Part shown: piece after piece, positions 1-10,902 of the stretch
How the letters are laid out: each line of letters opens with the position of its first letter
Position numbering within the stretch: the stretch's first letter is position 1
From: Chaetoderma sp. LZ-2023a
Lineage: Eukaryota; Mollusca; Caudofoveata; Chaetodermatida; Chaetodermatidae
Reading direction: 5' to 3'
DNA length: 64,000 nt
Assembly (NCBI GenBank): GCA_034401795.1
Contig: CM067370.1
Span: forward strand, 99,394,164-99,458,163
Translations under genes and position numbers: made by a program
The notes under the pieces: model-generated
Databases searched by the model: none
What the model was told of the DNA's origin: nothing
Seen by the model: only the letters and a program-made list of their open reading frames with translations

Positions 1-59
1 TTGAAACAAGAAAGCCAGAGACTTGTTTTAACCGTCTGTTGCCATAACATTTATAGCAT

Positions 60-238
60 AGAGGTCAAATCAGAAATCTATGCCAATAGATTTCTTTTAT
101 TTTGCATTATTAGCATTTTCCAAGACTTTTCCATGACCTATGCTAAAAAATGCGGATTTTCCATGACTTTCCAGGCCTGGAATTTAAATTGTCATATTCC
201 ATGACTTTCCAGGATTTCTATGACCAGTATGAACCCTG
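60..238. repeat. Dispersed CATGACTTTCCAGG repeat
   Basis: The segment contains several TTCCATGACTTTTCCAGG-like words, a CCAGGCCTGG palindrome and the ending GTATGAACCCTGA. A related copy lies at 63440-63548 at the other end of the window. The short frame over positions 1-204 only reads through this repeat and is not treated as a gene. The family is not identified; the palindromic make-up suggests the end of a DNA transposon. Confidence 0.55.
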
Positions 239-354
239 ATACACATAGAGCATACTGGCTACTCTAACCGATATTATAATGTATGTAAAACAATTCTGAT
301 AGAAAGGCATTGCTGCTTAACATAGCAATATTAATTAACTTCTTGTGTCAAACT

Positions 355-602
355 GTTTTAAACCTTTAACCCTCTCGAATTTGTTAAAAAAGATTTAATT
401 TTTCTCAAAGAAAATGTCCATTTGTAGACCAAGAGAAGAGTATTTTTGAAAATTTACCACTGGAATCAATGGCTCGGTTATCGAGCCAGTTACTCAAGTG
501 GTAAATTTTAAAAAATAGTCCTCTCTTGGTCTGCAAATGGGCATTTCTCAAGAGCACTGCAGAAGCCGCTTATGGCTGATATGAGTGTTAAATGGTTAAA
601 CA
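355..602. repeat. Hairpin MITE family H1, full-length copy
   Basis: Two arms (about 414-478 and 482-545) are reverse complements: TTTGTAGACCAAGAGAAGAG on the left pairs with CTCTCTTGGTCTGCAAAT on the right, around a GGCTCGGTTATCGAGCC centre. Outer sequences (aacctttaaccctctcga / gagtgttaaatggttaaa) are also roughly inverted, giving an element of about 245 bp. More than ten related copies are scattered through the window. No coding capacity, so probably a non-autonomous DNA transposon. Superfamily unknown. Confidence 0.75.
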
Positions 603-1130
603 AGTGCACACCATAGTTATTATTTAGGCAGTTTGGTAAACAGACCCGAGACCAATACTAAATTTGTGAGTCGCAAATAACGATCTTCAGCCATTTTCAT
701 GTGCCCCTAGTGCTATTTATGGGAATCTAAATTTTCTATCGAGCAATACAAACTCAATCAGAGAGAAAATAAAGATAATTTTATGTGTTTACATGATGCA
801 ATTTCTCCTTGTATTGGACTCATTAGTTTGTTGCGTGAGTTTTCTGATGCCATGATTCAATTGTTTTAGATGAGGCATTCCTTCATTAAGTTAGCCACAT
901 GGCCCATCCCAATATATCGCGTGTGTCTTGCGAGAACACCTTCGATACAAGATCTCCAAAAATATCTCATTGGTAATGCGTGGGCATTGGCATAATTTCT
1001 TCCCGAATATGGGGACAAAAAGAATTGAATCTTTAATCCTTTCACAGCTGAATTCCCATATCTTATTTTCAAGGCAGCCATACATGAAAACTGTTGAAAA
1101 TGTGTACAATACTTTGACTGAACGCTGTTT
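603..1130. other. No recognisable feature
   Basis: AT-rich unique-looking sequence. Short overlapping frames on both strands around 866-1203 lack codon structure, domains or splice context and are treated as chance. Confidence 0.5.
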
Positions 1131-1190
1131 CTGCCTTAGGAAGCAATGGCTTCCAGTCAAAATTAATTTGAAAATATTCAACAGAATAAG
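1131..1190. repeat. MITE family H2, single arm
   Basis: The sequence GCAATGGCTTCCAGTCAAAA followed by ATTTGAAAATATTCAACAG is one arm of the second abundant foldback family (H2; consensus TGTTGAATATTTTGAAAATA then ATTTGACTGGAAGC). The opposite arm is not evident nearby, so this is a half element. Confidence 0.55.
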
Positions 1191-1492
1191 TTTTATATCC
1201 TAAAGAATATATATTTTCAGAGATTTGTCTGTGAAAGGGCTAATTAGACAGAACTACCAATACCACATTCAATATAATATGGACATGTAGCCTGAAACAA
1301 GATAATAGCTCATAGTCTTCTTCTGTAGGAAAAATATCAGAAAATAAAAATCCCTCTTAAAATTCAAAATCAATACACCCACAAAAAGTATCATATGTGG
1401 ACAAGAAATTGCACATTGGGTAAATGCGCCAAATGAGCCACTGGATGGATTGGGCCAATTTTAATGTCAGTATCAAGCAATTCACCATTGGC

Positions 1493-2310
1493 ATAGGCAG
1501 CAACAGCGGCCAGCCAAATTAGTTCCAAAATATTCATTAGCTTACCTGTATAGTTTTCTGGAACTTGATAGTCAGGGAGTTCAGAGATCGATCGATCACA
1601 AAACGAGCAAGGTGTGAGTGGAGCTTAGTTAGAGATTGGCGGGGCATCGCTAAAAATGGAAACGTTCATTGTGACACGGGTAAGATGACATAGGAGCTAA
1701 GGAGATGCACAGGCTAAGATGACTGTATCATGGCACAGGGGCTAAGATGACACAGGGGCTAAGATGACACAGGAATTAAGATGACACAGGGGCTAAGATG
1801 ACACAGGAGCTAAGATGTCACAAGAGTTAAGATGACAGGAGCCAAGTTGACACCGGGACTAAGATGACACAGGGCTAAGATGACACCGGGGCTAAGATGA
1901 TACAGAAGTTAAGATGATACAGGGGCTAAGATGATACAGGGGCTAAGATGATACAGGGGCTAAGATGATACAGGAGTTAAGATGACACAGGAATTAAGAT
2001 GACAGAGTGTCTAAGATGATACAGGGGCTAAGATGACACGGGGGGGGGGGGATAAGATGACAGCAAATGCGATACGATCAACAGTGGTTCCTGAGATAGC
2101 ATTATTTGCACGATATCCACAAATGGTTGAATCTAGTTTTAGCTATGCCCTGCCCATCACTAGCTAAACTCCACCCACGCTTTGACCATGTTGGGATCGA
2201 TCGATCCCTGCACTCCATGAATCTCAATTACCAGAAAGCTATACAGGTAAGCAGTAAGCTGTTGAATATTTTGAAACTAATTTGACTGGGTGCTTATGGC
2301 AGCAACAGTG
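1493..2310. mobile_element. Foldback element with H2-type ends enclosing a minisatellite
   Basis: Arms of about 170-200 bp (1493-1668 and 2110-2310) are inverted relative to each other. Both carry an H2 motif (CAAATTAGTTCCAAAATATT against the inverted GAATATTTTGAAACTAATTT), then GCTTACCTGTATAG, then GATCGATCGATC, then a TGGAGCTTAG/CTAAACTCCA block. By eye the arms are about 70-75% alike. The interior is almost entirely a 17-bp tandem array. The layout resembles foldback (FB-like) transposons. No transposase is present. Confidence 0.65.
1681..2066. repeat. 17-bp minisatellite (GGGCTAAGATGACACAG)n
   Basis: Roughly 22 degenerate copies of a 17-bp unit with the invariant word TAAGATGA. Variants replace the first bases (gaatt, gagtt) or change cacag to tacag. 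The array ends in a poly-G run near 2041-2050. It sits in the loop of the foldback element. Confidence 0.85.
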
Positions 2311-2329
2311 GCCAGTCAAATTGCTAAAG

Positions 2330-3110
2330 ACATACAATTCATACAAATAGACAGACTACAAAGCATTTAAAATGGATGAAATGGCGCCAGACATTCATAA
2401 CGTAATTGATTATGACGTCAGCCTACATGTGATGTAGCTGACTATTAAGTCATATGACTGACTGAGAAATTGGATTCATCAATTGTTGTACATGCATTTC
2501 ATACAATTTTGAACAAGAGGCATCCGAAGATACAATACAGCTCACTTGTACATATATTGTCGCAGGATACATCAATGACCGGGGCGTGCCATGGACTAAA
2601 TATTCAGTGGAAAAAATTATATGAAATTTTTCAGGTCCAAATCATGTAAATATATAGCACAACAACAATCCTACATGCATACCATCGGATATACATGTGG
2701 TCGCATTGTTTCATGACTCAATCATAAAACCCAACTGCCAAATAAGGTTGCGTGCGTGTCACGTGGTGCAATTTTGATAACAATGTTGTTCTAAGCTGTT
2801 GTTACTGTCTAGCTTTAAGGTAACAAGAGTAGACCAACCATGTTTTCAAAACCACAGCAACTTCGTATCTTATACTTGGAAGAATATAGCTTTCTTGTTT
2901 GGCGTACATATGGTTTATTACCCACAAACAAAACCTACTTAATGACAATACATGCATGGTTTAGAATCTACCAATCTTTATCAGGTCTGTCTAACCAGAA
3001 ACACTAACAGTCCTGACAGCGCCAGCTTTGGCAAATTTCTTCTAACCTAAGGTAAACTTTAACTCATTCACTGACAAATTCCTTGTACCTCAATCTCAAG
3101 CTGAACAAAC
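2330..3110. other. No recognisable feature
   Basis: AT-rich sequence with no long frame, no clear repeat and no RNA gene seen on either strand. Confidence 0.5.
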
Positions 3111-3116
3111 ACAAAA

Positions 3117-3185
3117 GCTGTTGAATTTTTTGAAACTAATTGGCAGGAAGCCATTGCTGCCTTCCCACGCAATGGCAGCCATGTT
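3117..3185. repeat. MITE family H2, compact copy
   Basis: The left arm GCTGTTGAATTTTTTGAAAC runs into GGAAGCCATTGCTGCC and an imperfect return GCAATGGCAGCC. The distal right arm is missing. Confidence 0.5.
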
Positions 3186-3424
3186 CGTGGGATGACATAA
3201 TCCCACAGATTTGGACAGACACATGGATGGATACACAGACAAATAGGAGCTAATAATTATAAACTAGCCACATGAGATTATTAACCTATTCAATAACAGA
3301 TTCAAGTAGAAGATTTAGTTATTGAATGATAATAACCAAAGATAATGGACACAATCTTGTTTGACGATCTCAAAACAGAAATGACATGACATTTATTGTA
3401 GCATTTAATTAATCTATATTAGAT

Positions 3425-4022
3425 TATATTAAAATTTGCACGGACGGACGGACACAACTTCAGGGACAAAGGGATGGATGGACGTAGGGATGGGCTGACT
3501 GACCCACAAAATAATGTACATTTCCCTAGTACCATAGCCAATGCTCCCATTGAGTTTCGTCACAATACTATAAGCAAAGATAACATTATTTAATGAAACC
3601 CCCAAATTTGCACGGATGGACCGACCCAAATTCAGAGACAAAGGGATGGATGGATGGAGGGACCGGCTGACTGACCCACAAAATAATGTACATTTCCCTA
3701 GTACCATAGTCAATGTTCCAATGAAGTTTTCTCACAATACTCCAAGCAGAGATAAAGTTATTGTATGAAAACCCAAAATTTGCATGGACGGACGGACACA
3801 AATTCAAAGGGATGGATGGATGGATGGAGGGACGGGCTGACTGACCATCAAACTAAGGTGCATTTGCCTACTGTCATAGCCAACCTTTCCATGAAGTGTT
3901 GTCACAATATTCCAAGCAAAAGTAGTTATCAAAAGAAAACCTGTGTGTGTGATGGACGCACGGACGGATGGACGGACGAACGGACGGAAGTAAAAACATA
4001 ATCCCCCCCGCTTTGGCGAATA
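3425..4022. repeat. 172-bp tandem array with GGACGGACGG core
   Basis: Monomers begin with ATTTGCA(C/T)GGA at 3434, 3606 and 3778, exactly 172 bp apart, and a fourth partial unit follows near 3950. Each has a (GGAC/GGAT)n stretch, GGGCTGACTGACC, an ATAATGTACATTTCCCTAG-like block and a CACAATACTCCAAGC block. The short frames here (for example 3429-3713 minus) repeat the same peptide once per monomer and are products of the array, not genes. Confidence 0.85.
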
Positions 4023-4129
4023 TGCCATAAATCATAAAGAATTTACTTGTTCAGGGATTTGTTATTGAAAGGATTAATTTCAGAGCCTGATACATAACAT
4101 ACAGTAACACAACACAATGTTCATCTTAC

Positions 4130-4441
4130 CGTATTTACAGCACATTCTGGTACCGAGTGAGACCAATCCACATCTGTCCAATTACAAGCGGGTTTAACCA
4201 CCATGTCCTCTCCTGAATGCAATGTTTTCCCATGTCCGCTTTCTTGAGCTATAACATTGTCTATTAACTCCCTCAATTGGTGTAGAGACAGTGACTCATT
4301 AGATCCATACTGTTGTAAAAGTTGGTCGAGATAGGCTGTGCTAGATGGAGACAGGGCTATAGAGTAAGGTATAAGTGCGAGGCATACTACAAAGACAAGG
4401 ATACCTGACAGTGAGACATTCCTATAGAAACACAGCTTCAT
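4130..4441 (-). CDS. Putative first coding exon, ZIP (SLC39)-like metal transporter
   Basis: A minus-strand frame starts at ATG 4441 and gives a typical signal peptide (MKLCFYRN, then the hydrophobic core ILVFVVCLALIPYSIAL), followed by YLDQLLQQYGSNESLSLHQL, a glycine/histidine stretch and a Cys-containing end. The pattern Y/F-L-x-L-x-x-Y-G-x-N-x-S/T-L-x-L-x-x-L after a signal peptide is what I know from the ectodomain of ZIP8/ZIP14-type zinc/iron importers. The exon ends in ACG followed by the donor GTAAGA (4129-4124), phase 0, so the rest must lie further left; no later exon is recognised in 1-4120. The frame is open upstream to 4585, but I chose M at 4441 because it opens the signal peptide. 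The family call is tentative; a secreted or membrane protein exon is more certain. Confidence 0.45.
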
Positions 4442-4590
4442 ATTGTCTGATCTTGTTCTTGTGCAAGTCTTCCTATTATTCCATATAGAACAGCATGCTG
4501 ACTCTTGCGAGATCACTTCTTGGTGATAATCCATTTCAACAGCTGGGGATATTGCAACAATTTTGCTAATGTCTGATGATGTCACTATTT

Positions 4591-4823
4591 AATGGTTAAG
4601 AAAGTCTAAATTTTTGCTTAATTAATCACCATTTGCTGATCAAGAAGAGTATTTTTGAAACCCTATCACTGCAATTGCCAGCTCAGTTAACAAGCCAGTT
4701 ATACAGTTGGTAAATTTTCAAAAATAGTCTTCTATGGGCCAGAAAACATGGCAAATGGAGATTGACAAAGCAAAAATCAAGATGACTAGCGGCTGGCTTT
4801 GGCTGACCAAACCATTAACTGGG
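4591..4823. repeat. MITE family H1, diverged copy
   Basis: Contains AAGAAGAGTATTTTTGAAA, a central GCTCAGTTAACAAGCC inversion and GGTAAATTTTCAAAAATAGT as the opposite arm. It ends near CCATTAACTGGGT, and aatggttaag marks the other end. It lies a few hundred bases 5' of the putative signal-peptide exon (minus strand), so it could fall in that gene's promoter or 5' UTR. Confidence 0.6.
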
Positions 4824-4829
4824 TAGCTT

Positions 4830-5715
4830 TCAGCGTTACTGGACCAGAAAAGTGAATTTAAGAAGTTTTATCACTGACCCTCTTGTTTTCCACCGCTTGA
4901 CCTTTATTTCTGAAAAGGAAGAAAGAAATCAAATCACAAAATGATCAATCATATTATGAGAAGACTCAGTGATTTAACTACAAGTACATGTAACAAGTTT
5001 CAAATTGGATATACACGCTAAAGGGGTCATCTTTGCGATTAACCCAAGTATAATTTGGTTTGCCAGTCTGTGTCTTTCAATCATGAAAGATCTTCTGACG
5101 TGGGAATTTACAAGTAGATTAAACAATTTAACCCACAAATTTCAATAAAGTTCTGTTTTCGTAACTCCAATGAGTCAAGGTATTGTTAATTTAAAGATGT
5201 TGTGAGGACTAGATACCCGTTCGCTCTGATTAACTTGATAATCATAATATAGATTCTCCTTTACTAGAAGAACAAAATGCTTTTTAAATTTTTGTAATTG
5301 CTCCAGCCAAAGCTGAGATAAGCACATGGCAACTTCCTTGACAACCAAACGTTTTTAGCTATCGCGCTAAACTTGTGACGTCACACCGGGAAGACACCAA
5401 TTCTTATAGTCTAGAGAGCATAGCTAGGCGCTCTACTACTGCACATATTAGGAACCTAAGCACCTGTTCTTTGACAATTCATTGTTCACACAGGAACACT
5501 ACATTGTTAAAGGTGTACAAAGATTCAGTAATAGCAAAGTTGGTGATATTTTTGTTGATTAAACTTAAAGGATAGTTCTCATGGTCACGGTTAGAGGTGA
5601 CAGTAACATCGGATTTCGTGTACGTGAGGCTATATTTAATCAAACCCACACACACACTTCTTGGAATACAATTCTACAAATGCATATATATCTTACTCTT
5701 ATCTTTCTGGATTGA
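4830..5715. other. No recognisable feature
   Basis: AT-rich sequence. Two short frames on the plus strand (5375-5575, 5597-5815) have no domain or context, and the second runs into the palindrome at 5716. If the minus-strand exon at 4130-4441 is real, this stretch may hold its promoter, but I see no clear TATA or initiator. Confidence 0.45.
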
Positions 5716-5889
5716 CCACAGGCCTTTGAATTTTCGTCCATCCATATCACTACCACATATCCCCCTACAACATGATGTATATATACCTACTATATATAGT
5801 GTATATTATATATAGTAAGTATATATACATCATGTAGTAGGGGGATATGTTGTAGTGATATGGATGGACGAAAATTCAAAGGCCTGTGG
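5716..5889. mobile_element. 174-bp near-perfect palindromic MITE with target-site duplication
   Basis: Outer arms of 82 bp pair with only three mismatches by eye; they start CACAGGCCTTTGAATTTTCG and end with its complement. The centre is AT-rich (TATATATAGTGTATATTATA). TGGATTGAC occurs directly on both sides (about 5708-5716 and 5886-5894), overlapping the palindrome ends, which fits a 7-9 bp target-site duplication. An 8-bp duplication and CA...TG ends would suit the hAT superfamily. Near-identity of the arms indicates a recent insertion. A transcript would form a long hairpin. Confidence 0.8.
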
Positions 5890-6239
5890 ATTGACTGCAG
5901 AGATTTTCCATTATAGATGATAGGCACATGTATGTACACAAATGTACAACTTTTTAAATGACAGTAGGCCTACACAGCTCAGTGCATTTACTATCGCAAT
6001 TTACCATTGTGCAGACTTATGAATAAATTTATGATTGCAAAATAGCAGTTACTATAGTTATGTGTTTAAAATTAACTAAAATGCTGGGAAAATATAAATC
6101 AAATCTAAACTAATCTATTTGCGCATAGTCATCCAGAGTAGGCCTACACAGTTTATTTACAATTTAGGCATCGATCGAGTTGCCCGATGAGGCTTTCGCT
6201 GCCGTCCGCACGCATATAGTACAACTTAAATAACACATA

Positions 6240-6313
6240 CTGTTGAATATTTTGAACATAATTGGGTTGGATTTCAACCCAAATTATGCTAAAAAAAATA
6301 TTCAAGACAGGTT
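6240..6313. repeat. MITE family H2, short palindromic copy
   Basis: CTGTTGAATATTTTGAACAT folds onto AAAAAATATTCAAGACAG around GGGTTGGATTTCAACCC. The stem is imperfect; about 74 bp in total. Confidence 0.6.
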
Positions 6314-6465
6314 CTTGTATCGTGTTCATATGGTTCTAACTAACAAGCTTGTGTTTTTGCATTGGAAACATATAGTTATTTATGAGCTGCACTGTAAGTA
6401 AAGACGATACGCCAGCGATCTATGAACATTCTGTCAGTTTAAATACATCGCCAAACGCTTATATA

Positions 6466-8122
6466 CACCTGTGCAAAAGTTAAGCACCACCCTATTTTTA
6501 CGCACATGCGAGGGTATATTCATGTGCTATGAAGAAAGCAATAGCATAAACATTTATGTACCCATCCATCTTAGTGCAAGAGGTAATAATGCAACTAGAG
6601 GAATGCTGATTATGATGGTGGGGAAACACTGTATGTTTTTGTTTGAACTTGAAAACGAGGCCTGAATATGGTTACGTTGACACAACTGACAACTATTGCC
6701 CTACAGTTGACACACATGGCTAGATTGTCATTAATGGTGTCTGAAAACGAAGTTTAACATCTGTGCACGAGTTTGAGACTGTCATTATTAATACCGGGTA
6801 TATCCACCTTGTGCCTGGATGACGGCCTGGACACGACGTCTCATGCTGGTCACCAACCGACTGATACGCCATTGCGGTATTCGTTGCCATTCAAGATGGA
6901 GTGCGTCTGTTAATTCCGGTAGGTTCTGCACAGGAGGATCCCTCCTTCTCACCATGTTTCCCAGAATGTCCCAGATATGCTCAATAGGGTTCATGTCAGG
7001 GCTCCTTGCTGGCCATGGTAGGGTTTCGATGGCATTCTGGCGGAGGTATTCATGCACAGCTCTAGCACGATGTGGTCGGGCGTTGTCATCCATGAATATA
7101 GGGTGGGTTCCAGGTGCATGATTTACAAAATGAGGGACCACAACTCAATCCAGTATGGAATCTTGATATCTTTGTCCATTTAGTGTCCCAGGTACAGTCA
7201 ACAGATCCAGCTTACAATCAAATGAGATGCACCCCCATATCATAACGGAACCTCCACCAAATGGAACTTCTTCTATGATGTTACGTTGGTCGTACGCCGT
7301 GCGTCTGGACCTCCATACACGAGTTCGACCATCTGTGGCATGAAGCAGGAACCGACTTTCATCGGACCAGTGTACCCGTCTCCATGATCTCATGTTCCAG
7401 TGTCTTCTTTCGTTGCACTACCTCAGACGCTCCTCTTTGTGGTGTGCAGTGAGGAGAGGACGTCTGACAGGTCTCCTAGCTTTCATGCCAGCAGCATACA
7501 GTCTCCTTTTGACGGTAGACATTGCCACTCTATTGCGCGTTTCCCATTGCTGGCTGAGCACTCTGCTTATGGTGAATGGAGATCTCCTAACAAGGCGTAC
7601 TAGGGCTCGATCATCACGGGCAGTAGTCTTCTTCGGTCTTCCAGATCTAGGCCTGTCCTTCACCTCGTTAGTTTGCCCATGTTTTGCAATCAAACGACTG
7701 ATTACAGTATGGTTAATGTTCAGCTGTCTGCCAATCTCTCTGCATGACATACCAGTGGTACGCATGCCTATGATTTGCCATTTCACACGATCACTTAACC
7801 TTCGTCTTGCCATAGCGGTTCACAATCAAGAGCTAATTCTCTCTGTACAAATAAACCACGGTCATGAACACAAAATTCCTAATCTTGTCGCCTAAATCTG
7901 TATGTAATGTTCTACACCTCAAACTGGACTTTTACATAACTGAACACGTGTGCTGTTTCCCGCCACGCACGGACATCAAGCGGCGTGAAGTCATGCATGC
8001 ATGTGCATTTCATACTTGGAATTATGTCAGCTAACGCGGGGACAAAAAGTATGGCAGCCTAGTTGTACCATCATGTTTCTACATTCTATTGTTTTTGCTG
8101 GTGCTTAACTTTTGCACAGGTG
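6466..8122 (-). mobile_element. Tc1-type DNA transposon, copy 1 (transposase interrupted)
   Basis: Terminal inverted repeats start CACCTGTGCAAAAGTTAAGC (about 24 bp) and are flanked by TA on both sides (6464-6465 and 8123-8124), the classic Tc1/mariner target. Length is 1657 bp, identical to the copy at 28977-30633, to which it is an almost exact reverse complement (roughly 1-2% different by eye, several differences at CpG sites). The transposase lies on the minus strand and carries two nonsense codons. Confidence 0.95.
6788..7813 (-). pseudogene. Tc1-type transposase, two nonsense mutations
   Basis: The frame is collinear with the intact 341-codon gene of copy 2, with the same length (1026 bp) and no frameshift. 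Codon 132 (Trp in copy 2) is TAG at 7418-7420, and codon 223 (Arg in copy 2) is TGA at 7145-7147, splitting it into 131-, 82- and 117-residue open pieces. The helix-turn-helix N-terminus, the HWSDESRF first-Asp motif, DDNARPH and SPDMNPIEH motifs are all still readable. A few missense differences from copy 2 (for example His18 to Arg). It probably depended on transposase from another copy after these mutations. Confidence 0.95.
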
Positions 8123-8129
8123 TATAGAT

Positions 8130-8984
8130 AAACAATTACATTGATTCTAATCATGAGAAATTTCACATAAGACACACACTTATTGTACATTTGTAATCTT
8201 CAGAAAAAGTTGTAGCTGCATTCTGGAGCTTATAGCCTTATACATATCTTTTTAGATGCCATGCTTTACCGTTGTTATAGGCCTATTATTATGCGAATAT
8301 GGCTATCCATGAAACCATTAAAAATGAGTAAATATCATGATAGAATTTTAAAAAAATCATGATTTCTTATTTCTTGAAGACTTAGCTTCAACCTGACATA
8401 ATTTATGTTATGGTTGTGAAGCCTCTCGTGTTAAACGAACGTTTTAAAAATAGGTCACCTTTGTACTACAGACAGTGAAATATTGACACAGCTCACAGCG
8501 CCGTTCCCGGTGTGACATCACAGGGAGCGGGGATATGATTTAGATCGAGGCATCATTTAATCTCGTTATTTGGGCTGCCTAACATATTTCTTTTCACTCC
8601 AAGTGATGCTATTGTGTTTATATAGTGTAGTAGACCATAAAATTTATTGAAACTCGTTATCGACCATAAGTCCTCACAAGACCTTTAAACAAGATATGCC
8701 TAATATTCCTCACACATTATAAAAGCATTTGCTCAGCACATAAAGCTCCATCGTCCTACAGGGCTTTAGATTTACCTCATTTGGGCATACATGTACCACC
8801 TATCTGGTCCGGGATCCATCAATACTCCTAGAAACTATACAATTTAGAAATCTGAAGGATTGATTTTGAGCCATTTTAGTTTTAATAGCACAATAAACCC
8901 TCTGATTAGCCAGAAAATGCCACAGCATCCATCTCTGAGTATGTAATTGACTGTAAATCAGTTAATTAGTGTTCATAGCAGCCA
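8130..8984. other. No recognisable feature
   Basis: AT-rich sequence. The only structure noted is a weak inverted repeat around 8390-8425 (GCTTCAACC...GGTTGTGAAGC). No frame or RNA gene is supported. Confidence 0.45.
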
Positions 8985-9437
8985 GTAGGGTTTTGCATTG
9001 AGTGATCGCGATCGCTTAAAAAATTATCGTGATTACTCGATTAATCAGCTTGGATACAAATTACCAAGACATAACAACAAACGAATATCAATGACAAAAA
9101 TTGCAATGGTGTTTAGAAAAGTCCATTTGCAGGGCAAGAGAACTCTTTTTGAAAATGTATCACTGAAATGCCTGGCTAAAGAATCCTATTCTCGAGCCAG
9201 GCATTCCAGTAATACATTTTCAAAAAGTCTTCTCTTGCCCTGCACATGAACATACATTTACTAAGCAAAATGTCATTTTTAATGACCGATCGCATTAAAA
9301 AGTAATTGAAAGTTAGGTTTTGAAATATTTTATGCAACAGAAAATATTCACGATTATTTGATTATTTAATTTTTAATCAGATAAATCCACATAATCGCGA
9401 TTTTTGATTTAATCACGTGATCGCGCAAGCCTATATG
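8985..9437. repeat. ATCGCGAT-rich element with inverted ends and nested H1 hairpin
   Basis: The left end TAGGGTTTTGCATTGAGTGA followed by TCGCGATCG is roughly inverted to the right end GATCGCGCAAGCCTATAT; interior flanks contain ATTAATC/GATTAAT words. The right-end motif (ATCGCG ... GCAAGCCTA) recurs at 14030-14095. An H1 hairpin sits in the middle, so this looks like one non-autonomous DNA element interrupted by another. Superfamily not determined. Confidence 0.5.
9118..9252. repeat. MITE family H1, nested copy
   Basis: GTCCATTTGCAGGGCAAGAG pairs with CTTCTCTTGCCCTGCACATG. Inner arms are TTTTTGAAAATGTATCACTG and CCAGTAATACATTTTCAAAA. Well preserved. The short frame at 8998-9249 reads straight through it and is not a gene. 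Confidence 0.7.
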
Positions 9438-9439
9438 TT

Positions 9440-10900
9440 ACTTAGTACGATGATAAAGCTCAGAGTCAGCCAGTAGATGTGATCACTTGTCAGCTAAGGA
9501 GGCAGCTGCGCATAACTCTGCACTGTGTAGTGCTTCCCAGTCAACTGCTCGTGCTGCAAACCTGCTGGATAACTGATTTATAACAAGCGGAACTGAGGGA
9601 ATTGTTATAGCGGCCGAGGTGCTGCACACGTCTTGTATAATAATCGAGTTACCGAAAATCCAAATTTATTGATAGTAAGGTAGCAGCATGACAGATCAGC
9701 TTGAATGGCCAGTGGCTTGAAAAAAATCAAGATGGCAACACCTGGTAAATTAACACATTTTTTAAGGTTTCATGTCTTCAAGAGTCAATTTTCTATGTTC
9801 TAACACCAGGCCAGCACAAATTGAAAATTTACGTAACCCACAAATTGGTTATGCAAATTTCTTTCAGGTAACCCATTTAGTTTGCGTAACCCATTTTTGT
9901 TTTTGGATGAAATAAGTTTTAATATATTTCAATGTGCTTTAAATAATGGTGACAAATAAAAAATGTCTTTTTATGTTGTGTAGTTACATTAATTTGTCAA
10001 ATAGTCAAGGACGATCTTGATTGGTTAGCTCGACCATGATAAACTAATCAGAATCCATTTTAGTAAATACGTTGGCTTAAAGTGACAACCGCTACAACAT
10101 CAATACGATTTGTTAATTTGACTTTCAAATAATCCCTAAATTGACAGTTGGGAACCAGTCTGCAGGAGCGAACTTACATGAGAGTATCATATTAGCAGAC
10201 GATGCCACAGCGTTAACAGACTCTCCATCAGATAGACGTATCTGAAATTGAACACATTAACCTCGTTTTGATCGCTTTCAAAGCCATAAAATTAATAGGA
10301 TGTATTCAAAAGTGACGGTATTCGTATCAAGGAAAAGTCATAAAACTCAAAACGAGGCTACCGGGTCGTTGAACCGCGTATGGTAATCTGATCCACGATT
10401 TACCATCAGAAAAAATGCTATTAATTATCTGTATACTGCCTTTCAAGACCAAAAATGATTTCAGATTTCAAGGTGTATATTGACACTAAATGCTTGAAAA
10501 TAAAACTTTTAAAATTGAATACATTTAGAGGCTTAGATTGTGTGGCTAGATGTAATGAAATGAAAAATCTTAACATATGACGATTCCATTGTGTACAAAT
10601 TAATCTAAATTTTTTGGTTGTGAAACTGAATTAGAGACACATGCTCCTATTTCAACTACACAATTAAACAAGAACGCTAAAGCATGATATGTCTCGCCCC
10701 TCATATTATTGACCACTGGATACATATTTTGATACTTAAAAGGCAAACTACTTGCATAATCATTATAATTATGAACTAAAGAGGGACGTGGATGTGGTGA
10801 GAGAAATTTGATAATGTCCATACACTGACTCCTATGATTGCTTATTTTGTAATTCTTTGGAGTCCTCATTTGCCTATAAATCCGAGTCATTATCAATTAA
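9440..10900. other. No recognisable feature
   Basis: About 1.4 kb of AT-rich sequence without supported genes. A 98-codon minus frame (10600-10896) has no recognisable domain, start context or splice signals and is treated as chance. Confidence 0.45.
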
Positions 10901-10902
10901 AC

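Noticed and set aside
3429-4001. Several 70-95-codon frames on both strands
   Set aside because: They repeat once per 172-bp monomer and have no start or splice context.
7392-7895. 167-codon plus-strand frame antisense to Tc1 copy 1
   Set aside because: It is the complement of the transposase; the matching frame at 29204-29707 exists only because the two copies are nearly identical.
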